64,000 bases of DNA from the NCBI GenBank assembly GCA_036971615.1, contig JAYKKR010000001.1, positions 4,526,001 through 4,590,000 of the forward strand. The letters run 5' to 3'. Shown here one piece after another: positions 59,001 to 64,000 of this stretch. Origin of the DNA: Amyloporia xantha (taxonomy: Eukaryota; Basidiomycota; Agaricomycetes; Polyporales; Adustoporiaceae). The first letter of the stretch is position 1; every line of letters begins with the position of its first letter. The translations under genes and the position numbers were made by a program. Under the pieces are notes generated by a model. It was not told the DNA's origin and ran no database searches. It was given only the letters and a program-made list of their open reading frames with translations.

Positions 59001-61034
59001 TGCCCTCGCCTCAGCGTGCCACCGTATCACACTCCACAACTGTGGTTCGGACTGTTCAGAAGCCATCCCCTCTTTCTTATTCACAAAACAATATAGTTGC
59101 ACCGTCGCCCTCGCCTTCGCCCACCAGAAATACAACCGCTCTTCCTCCGATTTCGTCACCCGTCATGACATCCACTCGGGGAACGCCCATAACGAGGATG
59201 GCATCACTTGATGCAGCATCTGTCAGTGACGTGTCCCATAAAGATTCTACTGAAGGCGAGCTCGTCCGACATCAGTCGAGGGGAACATTGAGTTCCGAAA
59301 AGTCTAGAAGTAGTCCTCCGTCGTCTCCACGATCTCCGACATCCTTTTCAAGTGTAACCCCCGCGCTTCGCCATAGTCGATCCTCCATCTTGACGGGCTC
59401 CAAGTCTACTGTGGGGAATACACTACCACGTTCTCGCGTGTCTTCTCAGGGAAGACCATCTATGGATCAAGCCCTACGACGTCCACATGATTTGCAGCTG
59501 AACGTTTCATCAGCTAAACCGGTATCTGATGTTTCAGAGCCTGGCTCGCCGTTTTTTCGTGCTGGATCTTCGCGTCCAAGGGTATCTTCCTCCGCTCAGC
59601 GATCCCAGAACAGTGACCGACCTTTTCAGCACGGGAATAAGAGTCCTGTGTCCAGCGTATTCTCATTTGAGAACCCTCATGATCATCAAACAGTTTCTAT
59701 CAAGGATATGGATTTTGAATTGATTAATCCAGCCATTCCTCAATCGCCATTGGCCGCAAGTAGTCTTGAACTGCCATCTCTCTCGACGTCCAGCCGTGCA
59801 GAAGATTCTCCAAGCCCGTCCATGGCAGGACCATCTGCAGTTCCATTGCAAGCGGCTCCTACCGGACCCAACATTGAATCCAAATCTCCAAAAGTTGTTG
59901 ATGCCGCTGACCTAGATGCTCATCGTCACAGAGAATTGCGATGGATTTCTGCAATGTCGTCTATCCCTGCATCGCAAGCTAGGAAAAGCAAGAAAATCCG
60001 GAAGCTGGTCTTGGAAGGCGTTCCTGCTTCTGTTCGTTATCTCGTGTGGGCACATCTGACCGACAGCAAGGCGAAACGTATGGATGGCTTATATGGACGG
60101 CTTGTACAACGAGAGAAAGTCGGACCTATTGCGAATATTGAGGAAGACGCACAACAGGTCTTCCCTGATCAACCTTTGCAGGACCAATCTCTTGTCAATC
60201 TATTGCAGGCGTATCTTTCCATGGTTCCGGATGTACAGTATAGCAGAGGTAGGTCTTATTGCTAATGTCGTACGGGTGTCCGACTGATGGAGCATCGCTA
60301 GGTCTCGCTATGGTGGCGAGTCAGCTGTTGCGGAAGTCCCCTGAAGAGGACGCCTTTTGGACCTTTGTTTCTTTGATGGACTCGCACCTCCGTCCATATT
60401 TCTCGCTCAACAGTGTGCAGCTAGATGTGGATGCATCGTTATTCTGCAAAGCCGTCGAGAGTAGTGACGCTGCTTTATCGCGAAAAATCTTCGTTGACAT
60501 GGCGATTTCACCTATCTCTATCTGTCGACCATGGTAAGCCCTCTTCTTTGCGAGTGAAGATCTGTGTTTGATGAGGCGGAAACCTGCCCATCTAATTGCA
60601 GGTTCACTTCTGTGTTTGCGGATTCGTTCTCATCGGAGTACCTTCAACGTATCTGGGATGTCTTCCTATTTGAAGGTAAAGCATATTTAGGATTGCACAC
60701 CCACTGCCACTGATGCTCGTCTATAGGCGTCACTGTGTTATTCCGTGTCGGTCTGGCAATCGTGACATGCTGTCGTAACATTCTCCTTCAATGCTCAGGA
60801 CAAGAGTCCGTTCTAATTACCCTGTCTCGCCCTCCCGTGACGTGCCTACCATCCACCCCCGACGCGTTTCTGGAATTGGTATTCTCGGTAAGACTGAAAG
60901 ACGAGGACCTGCGGAAGCAGCGAACGAAGATGGAGGCCCAAGTCAAACGCCAAACGCAAAGCCGCCACCCGGTTCTTTTATCCACGGTCGGCCCTCGCGG
61001 CTCCACTCCTCCCATCTCTCTCCCGAAGAGTTGA
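56052..61034 (+). CDS. SH3 + TBC domain protein (degenerate RabGAP)
   Basis: A large regulatory protein with an SH3 domain, a long Ser/Pro-rich linker and a C-terminal TBC (Rab GAP) fold. Exons: 56052-56168, 56231-56284, 56341-58845 (with a break, below), 58894-60248, 60302-60533, 60602-60675 and 60727-61034. The SH3 region spans exons 1-3 (EEPEDLMFMKDDEITVL and YLGYCEGVVGRFHG). The TBC domain starts LVLEGVPASVRYLVWAHL and includes FWTFVSLMDSHLRPYF, RIWDVFLFEGVTVLFRVGLA and LPSTPDAFLELVF. The motif IxxDxxR reads IEEDAQQ, and YxQ reads YSR, so both catalytic fingers are absent. In exon 3 the frame changes between 57997 and 58228: either a 232-nt intron (GTGAGT...CACAG, which fits the frame exactly) or one extra G near 58222. 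Total length is about 1470-1550 residues. Confidence 0.88.
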
Positions 61035-62130
61035 TCTTAGACGAGGCGCGTACGCTCATACCCGTCCCCTTCGATGTTTTGTACATTACAGTTGTCTAAT
61101 GTCGTATACCTCGTTTTCCGTCTGTGTCCATGGCTTGTAGCAACAGCAGTTCACGCACAATGATAGTGCAGATATATTACGTAGCGGTAGTCGTACATAG
61201 GAGGCTCGATTGGGTTTGGTTGTAGTACTACAGTAATCGGACCAATGCATGTTCGTTCGCAGAGACTCGCCAACAACCCAGCATCTGGCTCGGGCTCAAA
61301 ATCTGGCGTCAGTTGATCATGTGAGTCTAGTGCTTCCACGTCCAGGATGCGATACAAGTTCAACCTATCGACCCTGCGTCTAGGTTCTTTGACAGAAAAA
61401 AGCCGGCACTCCAGGACATCTTCTAGCGACGGTTGGTGCCAGGGTCGGCCCTTCGTACACTGTCTCCTGGCTCGGGCGGTGCAGAATATGGCTGAGTGCC
61501 TTCGTGTAGACAGGGCATTCCGACAAGGCGTTCGGTATCTGGGTCGTTTTCCGAAGGCGGCCTTGCCCGTGTGACAGGAATCAAGTATGCATTTGACATC
61601 CTTGGGCTACTAACTCTGCGATCTTCAGCCGCTCAGAGACTCGAATCAGCGCGAATTTCTCAGCCATAATTCAAGTTGGCATCATATTCCTAAGGAGTAG
61701 GAGTATATGCGAAGTAACTCTAGGAAATTCGTGGTCTCGTACCCCGATGTTTATGCCGTACCACACCACCATGAATATAGGTTCGTGTGCTGTGGTTGGG
61801 TGCGATATCAATCGTCTGGGCTTGCGCATTCAGACATGTGGAGCTGCGCAACACTATTTGACTGACTATGGTCTAACTCCGCCGCCGCCGAGTGCACCTC
61901 TGGCCTCGCCCTGCGACTTGTCAGCGTCCGAAGCCATCCGAGCGTCGTTCTTCCACGTGCTACCCCAGTCATGTCCCAGAATGGACGTCGCCCTGCCAGA
62001 TTTGGTAGTGTGCTAAGTTCTCTAGCTGTCGATGTCGATGCTCCGCTCGAACTGAACCTTACTGTCGGATATATAATCACGTCGATGAGCTCAACCTCCC
62101 TTGCTCCCGTTCCCCTCCCTTGTTGCTCAT
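61035..62130. other. intergenic, nitrate reductase promoter
   Basis: About 1.1 kb without a recognised gene. A TATATAAT element at 62070-62077 lies about 55-60 nt before the nitrate reductase ATG. I did not find a convincing cluster of GATA-factor sites by eye. Confidence 0.45.
62070..62077 (+). promoter_or_regulatory. TATA-like element of the nitrate reductase gene
   Basis: TATATAAT lies 54-61 nt upstream of the ATG at 62131. It is supported by motif and distance only. Confidence 0.35.
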
Positions 62131-64000
62131 ATGCCGGACTCCAGCCCCCAGCAGCCCAGCTTCCGTCCTCCCTGGAGCGCTCCTCATACCGTCCGCCTCA
62201 AATCTGCAGACGCGTACACTACACCCAGTTCTTCCAATGCCAACAGCACTTCCAGGCACCGTCCTCTAGGCCAGACGTACTGGGACGGCGGTAGAAAATC
62301 CGGGACGTACGGCATTTCCGGCGCGACATGGCAGCATCCCGACGATGCAGACGAGGACGAGGATGAGAACGATATTGGCAAGTTGCAAGACAGCAGAAAG
62401 CAATGGGAGCGTACCAAAGAGGAAGTAGAAGCGAAGGGTGGCGTTGATGCCATCCTAAAGGACCCCTCTACCGTTTTAACCGTACGAGACGTCAAGAAGG
62501 CGGTCCCCAAGTAATGTTTGTCTTCCTCACTGCTCTGTTATCTGACACGTCCTCATTTTTAGCTTCAAATTGCTTGACCCACGAGTGAGTAATGGCCATA
62601 GAGCTTGAACGTCTCGCGAAACTGATAGCCGCTCCCTTAGCACCACGCCTTTGCCCGTTTCGTTCTTCCGGTTTCTGAGGCAGCCATAAAATCTCAGGAA
62701 TGGCCTGGCAAGGAGCATGCAGACGATAAGAAGAACGAGCAGGAAGGCGATGGAAAAGGTGGTCAGGACAACTCGGAACAGAAATCCGACGAAGAGTCAG
62801 ACAGCGAAGGCTCGGAGACGCGGGAAGACTCGAAAGAAGGAGAAAACAAGGAAGAAGAAGAAAATGCGCAGAATAAAGGTGGCGAGAATAAAGACGATCA
62901 AGATCCTGAGGTTTCGCGCGAACTCTCCATCGTCCTTGCCGACATACAGGCGTCGAAGGTGCTTCGAAATCACAGTGGCGAAGTACGTGAACCGCTCAAG
63001 CTGCTCGATGGTGATGCCGAAGAACAACTCGAGAGCAGAGTCAGCATAGACGACCAGTACTTCAGTTGGTTTTTCCTTGTTGTCATGCTGACTGTAGGCG
63101 GTGTGTAGGACTACGCCTGACTCCTGGATTCCTCGCTCGAGACATCTCCTCCGCCTGACGGGTAAGCACCCGCTCAATGCAGAGCCGAATCTCAGTGCAT
63201 TGTTCGACGCGGGAATGGTTACTCCTACAAAGTGCGTACGTCTCCGCTCGAACACCGGCCATAAGAGCTTACCCCGTGGTATTATCGCGGTCATGCATAG
63301 GCTCCACTATGTTCGAAGTCATGGTCCTGTTCCCGCTCTTGACTGGGACTCCCACCGGCTCTCTGTCACTGTCTATGCCGATCCTGAGCTCCAGGGAAGC
63401 AAGGTCCATATAGCTGGCAGGGCGCACTTTGAGACCGACCATGACGGCGAACTGACGGCAGCTCGTACTTGGACAATGGACGAAATGGCCTATGGCGTAT
63501 TCCCCGTCTGCGAACTCCCAATAACGATTGCCTGCGATGGAAGTTCGTCGTTCACACTTGCCTTTCTTGATCGTCAAATTTTACACGCATTTAATAGATC
63601 GTCGCAAAGAAGTAAACATGATTAAGCGTTCCGCAGGATATAATTGGTCAGCGGCTGGTGCGCCACAGGAGGCACAGAAATATAATGCTGCCTAGTTGAT
63701 CACATCCACTATCCAGGTGTATCGACATGTATATGGCGTGGGATATTTGTGCGCGATTTACTCCTCGCGACGGGTCTCAGGACGACGCTGGACAACGAGG
63801 AATGGTGAGTCGCGCGCTTTTCGTACTTGCGGATCAGGCCCTCATGCTGCCCAGGTTCCTCAACATACAGGGTTCGCTTTCAGAGTACTTACTCGCCTGG
63901 TGTGGCGAGGCTTATTTGTGGGCACTCCATAGGTGCCGACCAGTGCTCTGAAGGGACGTATGAGACTTCTATCCCACTGGCCCATGCGATGGATCCAGCA
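62131..64000 (+). CDS. assimilatory nitrate reductase, 3' part beyond window
   Basis: The 5' half of an NAD(P)H nitrate reductase that reduces nitrate to nitrite in the cytosol. Exons: 62131-62510, 62563-62584, 62641-63056, 63109-63231, 63301-63542, 63598-63657, 63717-63804, 63871-63884 and 63933 to the edge. The molybdopterin domain shows TPDSWIPRSRHLLRLTGKHP, LHYVRSHGPVPALDW, ITIACDGNRRKEVNMIKRSAG (Mo-ligand Cys near residue 392), GYNWSAAGVSTCIWRGI and SIPLAHAMDPA at the edge. About 270 residues precede it, far more than in the ascomycete enzymes, including a strongly acidic Glu/Asp/Lys stretch. They join the catalytic part through a well-formed 52-nt intron (63057-63108). Exon 8 is only 14 nt. 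The dimerisation, cytochrome b5 and FAD domains are outside the window. Confidence 0.9.

Noticed and set aside
62131..63100. Separate acidic-protein gene upstream of nitrate reductase
   Set aside because: Its frame runs through a canonical intron into TPDSWIPR of the reductase, so one gene is more likely.
1..64000. Possible transposons, CRISPR arrays, tRNA genes or a viral insertion
   Set aside because: No terminal repeats, reverse transcriptase or transposase motifs, regularly spaced repeats or tRNA B-box with matching arms were found by eye.

Overview
The window looks like nuclear DNA of an Agaricomycete fungus, most likely a wood-decaying polypore-type basidiomycete. Genes are dense on both strands. 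Almost every conserved gene is split by many introns, mostly 48-70 nt, with GT(R)NGT donors and short C/TAG acceptors. The gene content also fits: a secreted AA9 lytic polysaccharide monooxygenase, a secreted GH31 alpha-glucosidase, an F-box/LRR-type protein, a secreted A1 aspartic protease relic and a fungal nitrate reductase. I see no prokaryotic, organellar or viral region, no CRISPR array, no tRNA or rRNA gene and no recognisable intact transposon. All splice sites were placed by eye from frame continuity and family conservation.

Layout. 2.2-3.8 kb: HMG-box transcription factor (+). 5.2-6.5 kb: peroxisomal 2,4-dienoyl-CoA reductase (+). 6.9-8.3 kb: an unexplained 465-codon antisense ORF. 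9.3-13.1 kb: GH31 (+), frameshifted near its C-terminus. 13.6-15.5 kb: F-box protein (+). 16.3-17.6 kb: AA9 LPMO (+). 18.3-20.0 kb: Zn2Cys6 regulator (+), with a perfect 39-bp tandem duplication upstream. 20.4-22.4 kb: Ssz1-type Hsp70 (-), divergent from a USP5/Ubp14 deubiquitinase (+, to 25.8 kb) across a promoter with two CACGTG boxes. 26.1-27.6 kb: NAP1 histone chaperone (+). 29.1-30.1 kb: seven-helix membrane protein (+). 32.1-37.9 kb: very large disordered protein with a CDCA7-type zinc finger (+). 39.7-41.4 kb: aspartic protease pseudogene (+). 42.1-43.7 kb: DHH/DHHA1 phosphoesterase (-), frameshifted in its catalytic motif. 45.2-46.8 kb: protein of unknown function (+). 47.2-51.3 kb: Brc1/Rtt107-type BRCT protein (+). 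51.6-52.7 kb: Mpv17/Sym1 (-). 53.2-54.1 kb: Vti1 SNARE (-), divergent from prefoldin subunit 6 (+, 54.3-54.9 kb). 55.1-55.6 kb: mitochondrial ribosomal S17 (-). 56.1-61.0 kb: SH3+TBC protein lacking both catalytic fingers (+). 62.1 kb to the right edge: nitrate reductase (+), cut by the window end.

How the genes relate. This is not a dedicated gene cluster. Housekeeping functions (protein folding, ubiquitin recycling, histone chaperoning, DNA repair, membrane fusion, mitochondria) are mixed with secreted wood-degradation enzymes and regulators. Several neighbours share short divergent promoters.

The two main caveats and points of interest are these. Several otherwise well-conserved genes carry isolated one-base indels, two of them in homopolymer runs, which points to base-call errors or a decayed haplotype. 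The aspartic protease, in contrast, has independent lesions and looks like a real pseudogene. The most biologically unusual intact items are the catalytically dead-looking TBC protein, the large CDCA7-finger protein, the nitrate reductase with a long acidic N-terminal extension, and two GC-AG introns in one deubiquitinase gene.
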